Shown one piece after another: positions 17,737 to 24,766 of a DNA stretch of 46,343 bases. The notes below the pieces were generated by a model. It was given only the letters and a program-made list of their open reading frames with translations, ran no database searches and was not told where the DNA came from. The stretch comes from Alkaliphilus hydrothermalis. GTDB taxonomy: Bacteria; Bacillota; Clostridia; Peptostreptococcales; Natronincolaceae. The stretch covers positions 1-46,343 of the forward strand of contig NZ_JAFBEE010000022.1 of assembly GCF_016908555.1 (NCBI RefSeq), given 5' to 3'. The first letter of the stretch is position 1; each line of letters opens with the position of its first letter. Both the position numbers and the translations under genes were made by a program.

Positions 17737-19215
17737 TTAGCGTCGATTTTTGCGATTGTCGTTTCGATTGTTTTTATTGTCGTTTCTATTATCATTTTTA
17801 TTATTTTTATTTTTATCATTAAATTTATTACCACCAAAGGATTTGCTCTTGTTTTTATTATTATGATCCATGCCTTGGCCCTTATCTTTGTCTGACCACT
17901 TATCTTTTCCCTTATCTTTAAATTTACCCTTGTCTTTATCTTGGTAATGGTCTTTGCCTCGTCCTTTACCTTTTCCTCTGTCTTTTCCTCGTCCTCTGTT
18001 GTCTCCTCCAAAGTCCTTCTTACCTTTGTAGTTGGACTTACCGTGATCCTTTGAAGATGTTTTTCTGTCTTCATGGGATTTTTCGATATCCAACTCCAGC
18101 ATTAGTGGATATCGCTCCAACTGGTGATTGATCCCCTCTTCAATTTTCCTTAAGGCATCCTTATCCTTTAGGGCCGCAAAGGTAATGGCAACTCCTTTTT
18201 CTCCTGCCCGTCCAGTTCTTCCGATTCGGTGGATATAGCCTTCTAGATCTTGAGGAATATCATAGTTGAAGATATGGGTGACACCCTCTACATCTAATCC
18301 CCTAGCGGCAACATCTGTGGCTACCAATATTTGAATCTTAGCCTTCCTGAATTTATCCATTACCCGCTCCCGCTTTGCCTGACTCAAGTCTCCATGAAGC
18401 TCATCTGCATTGTATCCATTGTTAATCAATGCAGCAGTCAGGGTGCTAGCTCTTCTTTTTGTCCTACAGAAGGCAATAGCTAAAAAAGGTTGGGTTTCAT
18501 CTAATACTTTAAACAGGGAGGCTTGTTTCTGTCGATCAGTGGTCTCCACCACCATTTGTCGTATCTCATCTAAGGTGATGGCTCTTCCTCTTGCATGTAC
18601 CGTCACAGGGTCCACCATCAACTTCTTAGCCAAAGCACTTACAGCCTTTGGAATCGTAGCTGAGAAAAGTAGCGTCTGACGACTTGGGGATGTAATATTA
18701 CTTATAATCACCTCAACATCTGGCAAGAAGCCCATGTCCAACATTTGGTCTGCCTCATCCAATACCAAAGTATTGAGTCTACAGAAATTAAGGGTTCCTC
18801 TTCTTATATGGTCTATTAATCTACCTGGTGTTCCTACGACAATATGGGCTTTTTTCTTCAGCTTCCTTATTTGTGCCTCAACATCTTGGCCACCATAAAC
18901 TGCTAATACACTTATACCACGACCCCTAGCCAATTTATCTGCTTCATTTTTTATCTGTAAAGCTAATTCTCTAGTTGGCGTGATCACCAACCCCTGCACA
19001 AAAGGAAACTCAGGATTAATTTTTTCCATCATCGGTAGCATGAAGGCAAAGGTCTTCCCTGTTCCTGTCTGGGCTTGGGCGATTACATCCTTTCCCTCCA
19101 ATAAAAGTGGGATGGCTTTTTCTTGAATTGGGGTTGGCTCTTTAATCCCTTGCTTCATTAAACTTTTTACAAAAGTTTCGCTAATTCCTAAAGCTTTAAA
19201 AGCATTTATATCCAT
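17737..19215 (-). CDS. DEAD-box ATP-dependent RNA helicase (CshA-like)
   Basis: This RNA helicase unwinds or remodels RNA, probably in cold adaptation, ribosome assembly or mRNA decay. The core shows a Q motif (PTPIQEKAIP), AQTGTGKT (48-55), PTREL, GTPGR, DEAD (153-156), SAT (185-187), RGLDV and HRIGRTGR. From about residue 385 the 492-residue protein becomes a highly charged Lys/Asp/Gly/Asn tail with RGRGKDRGKGKGRGK and later NDNRNDNKNNRNDNRK repeats, a basic disordered tail that would bind RNA. The tail DNA is low-complexity, which explains open frames on both strands there. The gene ends at 17737, close after the LysR terminator. Confidence 0.95.
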   Translation of the reverse strand: MDINAFKALGISETFVKSLMKQGIKEPTPIQEKAIPLLLEGKDVIAQAQTGTGKTFAFMLPMMEKINPEFPFVQGLVITPTRELALQIKNEADKLARGRGISVLAVYGGQDVEAQIRKLKKKAHIVVGTPGRLIDHIRRGTLNFCRLNTLVLDEADQMLDMGFLPDVEVIISNITSPSRQTLLFSATIPKAVSALAKKLMVDPVTVHARGRAITLDEIRQMVVETTDRQKQASLFKVLDETQPFLAIAFCRTKRRASTLTAALINNGYNADELHGDLSQAKRERVMDKFRKAKIQILVATDVAARGLDVEGVTHIFNYDIPQDLEGYIHRIGRTGRAGEKGVAITFAALKDKDALRKIEEGINHQLERYPLMLELDIEKSHEDRKTSSKDHGKSNYKGKKDFGGDNRGRGKDRGKGKGRGKDHYQDKDKGKFKDKGKDKWSDKDKGQGMDHNNKNKSKSFGGNKFNDKNKNNKNDNRNDNKNNRNDNRKNRR

Positions 19216-19486
19216 ATGTATTCTCCTTCTTATATCAAAATTTATCCTAATTAGTCTTCAACTTATTCTACTCTATTTTCATATAAAGCAACACCTTTTT
19301 TTATTATTTTTCCTCCTTCATTCCCCACAAAAGTGGTGGAAGCTGCTGAAGTAATGATAAATATAATAATAAAAGAGTAACCGCTAGGGAAACAATTATT
19401 AAAGCCATTAAATATATTATTTATTGGAGGACTACATCCTATTCAATGGTAAAGAAGCAAAATCTTCCTATAAAGGATTTATGATC
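19216..19486. other. Intergenic region upstream of the helicase gene
   Basis: About 270 nt of AT-rich sequence between two leftward genes. It should hold the helicase promoter and a 5' untranslated region, as is common for cold-shock helicases. I see no convincing gene; the longest open stretch (about 19410-19555, plus strand) has no start codon. Confidence 0.5.
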
Positions 19487-19525
19487 AAAAAAAAAATCTC
19501 TACATCTGATTTAGATATAGAGATC
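19487..19525 (-). terminator. Terminator after the DUF3793 gene
   Basis: On the minus strand ATCTCTA and TAGAGAT pair, followed by ten T residues. It lies 49 nt past the stop of the DUF3793 gene. Confidence 0.85.
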
Positions 19526-19573
19526 CTTAATCTAAAAAGCATTTATTTAATTTAATATTTTATCATAAGTACT

Positions 19574-20161
19574 TTATGCTGACAGTACAATTCCCTCAGG
19601 GGTAGTATGTTCTAACATTCTTTTCATTGCTTCCCTTGCCATCTTAAAAGCATTTCTTTTTTCATCAGAAAGTCTAGTGTCTCCATACACCCGCCACCCT
19701 TCTACCTTAGTCAATCTTAGGGAGGGATGCCCTATAAAGCCCAGTACATCCTTTAATGGATACCCAAGGAATACCCCTATTTCATCTGGAATATTACCTT
19801 CATTAATTTTATTAATTAATTGGGCTAAATAGACCTCTAATGAATATTCCTCTGGATAGCCTATACCCTTTAGAAACTTTAGATTTCTAGCTTCCTTTAA
19901 GGTTTCATCTAATGTGTTTGGATTGTAGAAGAACATTTTAATACAATCATTTCCAAAGTCTAATTCTTTATATTGTACTTGTTTGGAATTTGTAAATAAA
20001 CCTTTAATACTGTTGGTAATGATTAAATCCTTTTCCTTCCTTTGGGGAAAACTCAAAATCTCCGCTGGCTTTGCTCCTAAAAATACCGGACCTAGAAGCT
20101 CAACATACCAGCTCAAAAAATCATGCTCGGTGTTTAGACAAAAGCAGTTATTAATTTTCAT
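19574..20161 (-). CDS. DUF3793 family protein
   Basis: A 195-residue cytosolic protein recognised as DUF3793 by segments such as FLSWYVELLGPVFLGAKPAEILSF near the start and IGVFLGYPLKDVLGFIGH in the second half, typical of that clostridial family. Its biochemical function is unknown. The start is ATG 20161, which has AAAAGGAGGTG at good spacing; the longer frame to 20245 runs through the promoter. The promoter overlaps a Fur-like site, which suggests iron control. There are no membrane segments or signal peptide. Confidence 0.8.
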   Translation of the reverse strand: MKINNCFCLNTEHDFLSWYVELLGPVFLGAKPAEILSFPQRKEKDLIITNSIKGLFTNSKQVQYKELDFGNDCIKMFFYNPNTLDETLKEARNLKFLKGIGYPEEYSLEVYLAQLINKINEGNIPDEIGVFLGYPLKDVLGFIGHPSLRLTKVEGWRVYGDTRLSDEKRNAFKMAREAMKRMLEHTTPEGIVLSA

Positions 20162-20224
20162 TTCCCAAACACCTCCTTTTAGAGAATTTATTCCTACATA
20201 CTTCGTCTTAATATTATATTGGTT

Positions 20225-20286
20225 GCTATTGATTATTATTATCAACTGTATACTATTATCATATAATATTTTTCACGCTTTGTCAA
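20225..20286 (-). promoter_or_regulatory. Promoter with Fur-box-like site upstream of DUF3793
   Basis: On the minus strand TTGACA (20281-20286) and TATGAT (20258-20263) are 17 nt apart, a good housekeeping promoter. Immediately downstream, 20225-20243 reads GATAATAATAATCAATAGC, which matches the classical 19-bp Fur box at 16 of 19 positions by my count. A repressor bound there would cover the start of transcription. AT-rich DNA can give partial matches by chance, so Fur binding is inferred. Confidence 0.6.
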
Positions 20287-20307
20287 AAATATTTTAAAAG
20301 CACAACA

Positions 20308-20338
20308 TAAAAAAAGAAGGGTCACCCCTCCTTTTCTT
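20308..20338 (-). terminator. Terminator after hydrophobic microprotein gene A
   Basis: On the minus strand a short stem around GGGTGACCC, flanked by AAGGA and TTCTT, is followed by seven T residues. It lies 31 nt after the stop. Confidence 0.65.
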
Positions 20339-20368
20339 ATCCTGCTACAATATTAGTTTTTTACTAAA

Positions 20369-20566
20369 CTATCTCCAGAAATAGTTTCCACCAAATAGTA
20401 AAACTAATAGTAAGAAGAAGAATAGTAAGCTATCTCCAGCCTCTGCAAATAGACCGCAGTTACAGAAGATGATTACTAACAATAGGAAGAAGAATAATAA
20501 ACTATTCTCTCCACCAAAAAGACCTGCTATTGGATTACAAGTTGCTTTAGCTGCTACTTCACTCAT
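20369..20566 (-). CDS. Hydrophobic microprotein A, internally duplicated
   Basis: A 65-residue protein of unknown function. Two near-copies of one hydrophobic segment follow each other: GGENSLLFFFLLLVIIF and then GDSLLFFFLLLVLLFGG, joined by CNCGLFAEA. Each half could be a membrane helix, making a hairpin with both ends on one side. A clear ribosome site (AAGGAAGGTGA) precedes ATG 20566, and a terminator follows. Two paralogs lie at 20857-21048 and 24418-24612. The conservation of the pattern across three copies shows that these are real genes. Sporulation or envelope roles are guesses. Confidence 0.8.
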   Translation of the reverse strand: MSEVAAKATCNPIAGLFGGENSLLFFFLLLVIIFCNCGLFAEAGDSLLFFFLLLVLLFGGNYFWR

Positions 20567-20765
20567 TCAAGTCACCTTCCTTTAAATATTCGTTATGGAT
20601 TTTAGAACTTAAAGCTTCTTTTTTTTTTAAGTTCTACTATATACTATGAGTTAGCTAAAAAAGTGTTACTGTTGCTATAAAAAGTAATTATTATATTACT
20701 TTTTTAAGAACAAAGTCTTCTTCGGAAGATTTAATTGATGACTTATGTTAAAACTCACTTACGAT
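20567..20765. other. Intergenic region with two hairpins
   Basis: Between two microprotein genes. It holds an inverted repeat AGAACTTAAA / TTTAAGTTCT around 20604-20636 with a T-run, and a UUCG-looped hairpin, GTCTTC-TTCG-GAAGAT, near 20712-20730. Neither has a clear owner; they may be part of the leader of microprotein gene A. No gene is seen. Confidence 0.45.
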
Positions 20766-20819
20766 AAAGTTCTCTTTTCTATCCATTTAATGTAGAACCT
20801 TCCTATTCGATGTAATAAA
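20766..20819. repeat. Dispersed short repeat, copy 1
   Basis: About 54 nt beginning AAAGTTCTCTTTT and containing AATGTAGAAC and TATTCG. It aligns with 38521-38573 at roughly four positions in five by eye. AGTTCT and AGAAC near its ends can pair. Both copies lie directly beside a leftward terminator hairpin. Confidence 0.6.
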
Positions 20820-20849
20820 AGGAATGGCTTTTACCACTCCCCCTTTTGA
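20816..20849 (-). terminator. Terminator after hydrophobic microprotein gene B
   Basis: On the minus strand GGAGTGG pairs with CCATTCC across TAAAAG, followed by TTTTATT. It starts 8 nt after the stop of the microprotein gene at 20857. Confidence 0.65.
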
Positions 20850-20856
20850 AAACATA

Positions 20857-21048
20857 TTATCTAAAAAATGTTCGCCCCCCCAATAGAAGGATTAAAAGTA
20901 AAAGGAAGAATAGCAGACTATCTCCACTCTCAGCAAAAACGCCACAGTTGCAGAAAATGATGATTAATAGTAGAAGAAAAAATAGCAAGCTATTCTCTCC
21001 ACCTAAAAAATTTCCTAGAATTCCAGTTCCTTTTACGGCTTCACTCAT
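20857..21048 (-). CDS. Hydrophobic microprotein B, internally duplicated
   Basis: A 63-residue paralog of the protein at 20369-20566, also starting MSE. It has the tandem segments GGENSLLFFLLLLIIIF and GDSLLFFLLLLILLLGG joined by CNCGVFAES. The CNCG linker with two cysteines is shared with copy A but is partly lost (FNCG) in copy C. The ribosome site GGAGGGAGGG precedes ATG 21048. A terminator closes it on the left, so it is a single-gene unit. Function unknown; two-helix membrane topology is inferred from the hydrophobic runs. Confidence 0.8.
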   Translation of the reverse strand: MSEAVKGTGILGNFLGGENSLLFFLLLLIIIFCNCGVFAESGDSLLFFLLLLILLLGGRTFFR

Positions 21049-21160
21049 ATAGTTACCCTCCCTCCATGTATCTTTTTAAAGGTTTAATACCATAATATGT
21101 GGTATAGGGAGAATCGTGAATTGTAAAATGGATAATATGCTATCATTTTCTATAAAATCA

Positions 21161-21189
21161 TTGACTTTATCCATGAACATTTATAAGAT
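21161..21189 (+). promoter_or_regulatory. Promoter of the aspartate kinase gene
   Basis: TTGACT (21161-21166) and TAAGAT (21184-21189) are 17 nt apart, 68 nt before the chosen start. I looked for a lysine riboswitch in this leader and found no room for one. Confidence 0.6.
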
Positions 21190-21257
21190 TAAAGCATAAT
21201 TTAAGTAATATAGTGTGTTTTAAAAAATATAGTAAATGGAAATACGAGGTGATTCCC

Positions 21258-22478
21258 TTGAGTATTATTGTTCAAAAATTTGGTGGTACTTCTGTATCTA
21301 CTAATGAGAGACGAAGTATGGTTGTCGATAAAATTATGCATGTGAAAAATCAAGGAAAATCGGTGGTGGTTGTCGTTTCAGCTATGGGACGTAAAGGCGA
21401 TCCCTATGCCACTGATACCATTAGAAATCTAGCACTGGAAACCAACCCCTACTGTAGCTTGAAAAATATTGATTTATTGATGAGCTGCGGAGAAATTATT
21501 TCTGCCGTGTCATTGGCTTCGATGTTAGAACTGTCTAATGAAAAGACTGTTGTTTTAACAGGAGCTCAAGCTGGTATTGTAACTGATGACAATTTTAGTA
21601 ATGCGGAGATACTCAATATTGATGAAGGTAAAATTCTTCCCTATTTAGAAGAAGGTTACATTGTAATTGTCTGTGGCTTCCAAGGAGCAACAGATAAAGG
21701 TGAAATTACAACCCTTGGTAGAGGCGGCAGTGATACTACCGCTACAGCCCTTGGGGTAGCTTTAGGTGCCCAGCAGGTGGAAATCTATACAGATGTTGAT
21801 GGTATTATGACGGCAGACCCTAATGTTGTTCCTACAGCAAAAATCATTGATGAGATTAACTATGCAGATGTTTTTCAAATGGCGGATAAAGGTGCTAAGG
21901 TTATTCATCCTAGGGCAGTAGAAATAGCTCAAAAAGGAAATATCCTAGTAAAGATTAAAAATACGATGTCAGACCACCCCGGCACTAGTATTTGTTATTG
22001 TCGTGGCAACAAAGAAAACCTATATTCTACAGACACTACACAAAAACTTTTAACTGCCATCACCAGCAAAGATCATATAGCACAAGTATCTATTCTAATG
22101 GAGGATAACTTGGAGAGGGATAGCCAATTACTGGCGGCTCTTTCTGACGCCAAAATCAGTATAGATATGATAAACTTTTTCGTAGATCGCAAAGTCTTTG
22201 TGATTGATGAGACACAAGTCCCTTTAATACACAAGATACTAAAGAAAATGAATGTTCAATATACAATCCTAGATGATTGTAGTAAAGTTACCATTATTGG
22301 AAGCAGAATCACTGGTATACCTGGGGTAATGTCTACAATCGTTCGAGCCCTCTCCAATGAACAGATTAAAATATTGCAGACCTCAGATTCCCAATCAACT
22401 ATATCATGTCTTGTAAAGAAACCTGATGCTAAAAGGGCTGTAAATATTCTTCATGAAGCTTTTCATTTATATAAATAA
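21258..22478 (+). CDS. lysC: Aspartate kinase
   Basis: Aspartokinase phosphorylates aspartate, the first step towards lysine, threonine, methionine and diaminopimelate. The kinase domain opens with IIVQKFGGTSVST and has the expected GRGGSDTTA segment and EIYTDVDGIMTADP in the middle. Two ACT regulatory domains occupy about residues 265-406 (VSILMEDNLERDSQLLAALSDA and VTIIGSRITGIPGVMSTIVRAL), so feedback control by an amino acid is expected. I take TTG 21258 with GAGGTGAT upstream; the GTG at 21213 adds 15 unlikely residues. The length of 406 is normal. It is transcribed alone, with a terminator after it. Confidence 0.94.
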   Translation: MSIIVQKFGGTSVSTNERRSMVVDKIMHVKNQGKSVVVVVSAMGRKGDPYATDTIRNLALETNPYCSLKNIDLLMSCGEIISAVSLASMLELSNEKTVVLTGAQAGIVTDDNFSNAEILNIDEGKILPYLEEGYIVIVCGFQGATDKGEITTLGRGGSDTTATALGVALGAQQVEIYTDVDGIMTADPNVVPTAKIIDEINYADVFQMADKGAKVIHPRAVEIAQKGNILVKIKNTMSDHPGTSICYCRGNKENLYSTDTTQKLLTAITSKDHIAQVSILMEDNLERDSQLLAALSDAKISIDMINFFVDRKVFVIDETQVPLIHKILKKMNVQYTILDDCSKVTIIGSRITGIPGVMSTIVRALSNEQIKILQTSDSQSTISCLVKKPDAKRAVNILHEAFHLYK

Positions 22479-22490
22479 AATTAATAACTA

Positions 22491-22516
22491 AAAAAAGAGC
22501 CTAGGCTCTTTTTTTT
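22491..22516. terminator. Bidirectional terminator after lysC
   Basis: A near-perfect palindrome, A-run then AGAGCC-TA-GGCTCT then T-run. It can end both lysC (plus) and the opposing YerC-type gene (minus). Confidence 0.9.
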
Positions 22517-22582
22517 ATAGGATAATTCTTTAATTATTTGTTTGTAAACTGTACTCACATTTTTTGAATTCGTACTTTGGTT

Positions 22583-22927
22583 TTAAGCATTTTGCTTATT
22601 TTCTTCTGCCGTTTCCTCTTTGTCTTCCTTTTTTATGCTTTCCAGCCTTTCCATGGCTAATTTGTAACCATCAGAACCATAATGAAGACATCTATTTACC
22701 CTACTGATGGTAGCTGTACTCGCTCCTGTTTCTTTCTCAATCTCAATATAGGTTTTTCCCTTTTTCAATAACTTTGCCACCTGTAGTCTTTGGGAAATGG
22801 ACTGTAATTCTTTTATTGTACAGATATCTTCAAAAAATTGATAACATTCCTCAATATCCTTCAGTTGTAATATCGCCTCAAAAAGCTCATCATTATATTG
22901 ATCTTTAAACCTAGATTGGAAAGACAT
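22583..22927 (-). CDS. YerC/YecD family TrpR-like DNA-binding protein
   Basis: A 114-residue cytosolic protein of the TrpR-superfamily YerC/YecD group. The helical fold ends in a clear helix-turn-helix: SQRLQVAKLLKKGKTYIEIEKETGASTATISRVNRCLHYG, in which TGASTATISRVNR is the recognition part. Family members are small repressors whose regulons are mostly unknown. The start is ATG 22927 preceded by GAGGTGAG; an in-frame GTG nine bases earlier is part of that ribosome site. The C-terminus is a short charged tail rich in Glu and Lys. Confidence 0.9.
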   Translation of the reverse strand: MSFQSRFKDQYNDELFEAILQLKDIEECYQFFEDICTIKELQSISQRLQVAKLLKKGKTYIEIEKETGASTATISRVNRCLHYGSDGYKLAMERLESIKKEDKEETAEENKQNA

Positions 22928-23178
22928 ATGACTCACCTCAAATCTATTTAATACTATATAGTATTCTACATACTACGTCTCTTTCCTTTATTATTTGTCC
23001 CATTATTCTAAAATTTACTAAACTAAAACTGCTTACAAACTAGTCTTTATCTATATAAATACCATTGCTTCTAGGGTTTTCTCTGATTGAAAATTTATAA
23101 TGAAAATTTTTCTACTTTTATATCCCTCTAAACTCCACATACTATATTTATAAATAAGGATTGGAGGATTGATAATTG

Positions 23179-23406
23179 ATGAAAATAAAATCTAGAGAAA
23201 GCTTCAGAAATCCTCAAGATATGATTGATTCCACCTACAATGCTAGGGACTTTCAAATTCCTGAAAAAACCATTAATTCCTATGTAATGCCATTGGATAT
23301 GGTTAATGATGTAGATGCCTTTGCTTCCGAGAAATTCTATGGTGAGTCTTGGCAGAAAGAGATCAAAAAAATAACCCATAACAATCAACGGCATACATTA
23401 AGTTAA
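23179..23406 (+). CDS. Small conserved-looking hypothetical protein
   Basis: A 75-residue soluble protein that I do not recognise. It starts MKIKSRESFRNPQDMIDST and has mixed charged and aromatic residues with no cysteine pairs, membrane segment or signal peptide. TTGGAGG lies 11 nt before the ATG, and a strong hairpin terminator follows 12 nt after the stop, so it looks like a real monocistronic gene. The opposite-strand frame over the same interval lacks such signals. Confidence 0.65.
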   Translation: MKIKSRESFRNPQDMIDSTYNARDFQIPEKTINSYVMPLDMVNDVDAFASEKFYGESWQKEIKKITHNNQRHTLS

Positions 23407-23418
23407 TCTATAATGAAT

Positions 23419-23446
23419 AGACAGATTCTTTGAATCTGTCTGTTTA
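23419..23446 (+). terminator. Terminator after the small hypothetical gene
   Basis: AGACAGATTC pairs with GAATCTGTCT across a 4-nt loop, then GTTTATT. It may also serve the convergent chemoreceptor-like gene, which ends at 23455. Confidence 0.8.
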
Positions 23447-23454
23447 TTATAATC

Positions 23455-24252
23455 TTATATTTTATGGATGTTTGTTACTAGATTGTCTACAGCATATTCT
23501 AAATTCTTTCCTAGCTGTTTTTGCTCATCCGTTAACTTATTGAGCTCTTTTATTTCATCAGATACACTCACAACCTCATGATTAATGCTTGCTAATATAT
23601 TACTAATTTGCTTAGTGAAATCAGTGGCATTGTTAGCCAACTTCTGAACTTCCTTTGCCACAACTGCAAAGCCTCTTCCTTGTTCTCCTGCCCTAGCTGC
23701 TTCAATAGAGGCATTTAAACCTAGAATGTGAGTTTGCTGAGTGAGTTTATCCATTGTTTGAATAATCTTATTAGTTTCCTTTACCAAATACATCGTTTTT
23801 GATGCAAACCCATTAAAATTATCACTAAGTTCTGAAGTATTGCTAATTGTTTGATTCATCTTTTCAATACTATCTACAGTAATATTACTTAAGGCCTCCA
23901 CTTCATTTATCTGTTTCTCAATTTTTTCTAAAAGTTCTTCCTCATTCTCCACTATCATCATCATTAAATTTGCTGCCATACTGCAGATAATTGTACTGTT
24001 TTCATCAGAATACCTATTGATCTGATCCTTTACCTGTCTTACTCCTGTAGCTTCAATAATAACATCAACCTTGTTTCCTAGCAGCTCTTGAATACTACTG
24101 GTAAAAAAAACATTTAACTCCTTTGCTAATTTGATTCCAGGAGCTTCTTCGTTTATATCAACGATTCCCACAACAGTAATATTTTTCATTTTATTTAATG
24201 TTCTTAGAATGGAAGCTCCACCGTTTCCGCCTCCAATTATAGCTATTTTCAT
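23455..24252 (-). CDS. Soluble chemoreceptor-like protein with NAD-binding Rossmann domain
   Basis: A 265-residue fusion. Residues 1 to about 110 form a Rossmann domain that starts MKIAIIGGGNGGASILRTL and continues with VVGIVDINEEAPG and VDVIIEATG, as in the NAD-binding half of homoserine or aspartate dehydrogenases. Residues about 120-265 are the coiled-coil signalling region of methyl-accepting chemotaxis proteins, with the hairpin tip LGLNASIEAARAGEQGRGFAVVAKEVQKLA. There is no membrane segment, HAMP domain or catalytic dehydrogenase domain. It probably couples a nucleotide or redox state to CheA/CheW-type signalling or another partner. Start ATG 24252 with AGAGGTGG. No che genes are nearby. 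Confidence 0.88.
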   Translation of the reverse strand: MKIAIIGGGNGGASILRTLNKMKNITVVGIVDINEEAPGIKLAKELNVFFTSSIQELLGNKVDVIIEATGVRQVKDQINRYSDENSTIICSMAANLMMMIVENEEELLEKIEKQINEVEALSNITVDSIEKMNQTISNTSELSDNFNGFASKTMYLVKETNKIIQTMDKLTQQTHILGLNASIEAARAGEQGRGFAVVAKEVQKLANNATDFTKQISNILASINHEVVSVSDEIKELNKLTDEQKQLGKNLEYAVDNLVTNIHKI

Positions 24253-24374
24253 TATACCACCTCTTTTTATTAATTATTTTTTACTATTCGCTGTTAAATT
24301 CCATAATCCTTCCTATATAGTGGTATAAATCCATAATATGCTAAATTTCTCTCTTTACTGAGATTTTTTATAAC

Positions 24375-24411
24375 AAAAAAAGTCCTAGGAGTACCCCCTA
24401 GGATTTTTTTT
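24375..24411. terminator. Strong hairpin terminator
   Basis: A-run, GTCCTAGG, short loop, CCCTAGGA, T-run. It ends the leftward microprotein gene at 24418 and can work in both directions. Confidence 0.85.
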
Positions 24412-24417
24412 GTTATA

Positions 24418-24612
24418 TTATACAACTCCGAATCCACCAAAAAATCCTGATCCACCGAACAATACAACTAATAACAAGAAGAAGAACAATAAACTATCAC
24501 CATAATCAACAAATAAACCACAGTTGAAGAATATGATTACTAACAATAAGAAGAAGAATAATAAGCTACTTTCTCCTCCGAATAAACCCCCGATAGTTGT
24601 ACCAAAACCCAT
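24418..24612 (-). CDS. Hydrophobic microprotein C, internally duplicated
   Basis: The third member of the family, 64 residues. It has GGESSLLFFFLLLVIIF and GDSLLFFFLLLVVLFGG, separated by FNCGLFVDY, and a glycine/phenylalanine-rich tail (GSGFFGGFGVV) that replaces the NYFWR or RTFFR ends of the other two. It starts MGFG rather than MSE. A ribosome site (AAAAGGAAGTGAG) precedes ATG 24612. In the leader, GGCTAG (24643-24648) and CTAGCC (24656-24661) form a small hairpin. It lies 3.4 kb from the other two copies. Confidence 0.8.
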   Translation of the reverse strand: MGFGTTIGGLFGGESSLLFFFLLLVIIFFNCGLFVDYGDSLLFFFLLLVVLFGGSGFFGGFGVV

Positions 24613-24766
24613 AAACTCACTTCCTTTTCTGAAATATTATTTGGCTAGTATTTCGCTAGCCTTAATTCATACTATGAAGTTATGGGCTTTAGTGTTAATA
24701 TTTTTCCAAAATAATGGCATAAAACACTTTGTATTAGCATACAAAATAAAAAGTTAATACAAGTTC

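Noticed and set aside
17709..18074. 121-codon frame overlapping the helicase tail
   Set aside because: It comes from low-complexity Lys/Asp/Asn codons of the helicase C-terminus read in another frame.
21061..21257. Lysine riboswitch in front of lysC
   Set aside because: The leader after the promoter is under 70 nt and shows no multi-helix junction or terminator.
23128..23394. 88-codon minus-strand frame opposite the small gene at 23179
   Set aside because: It lacks a ribosome site, and its start would lie inside the opposing gene.
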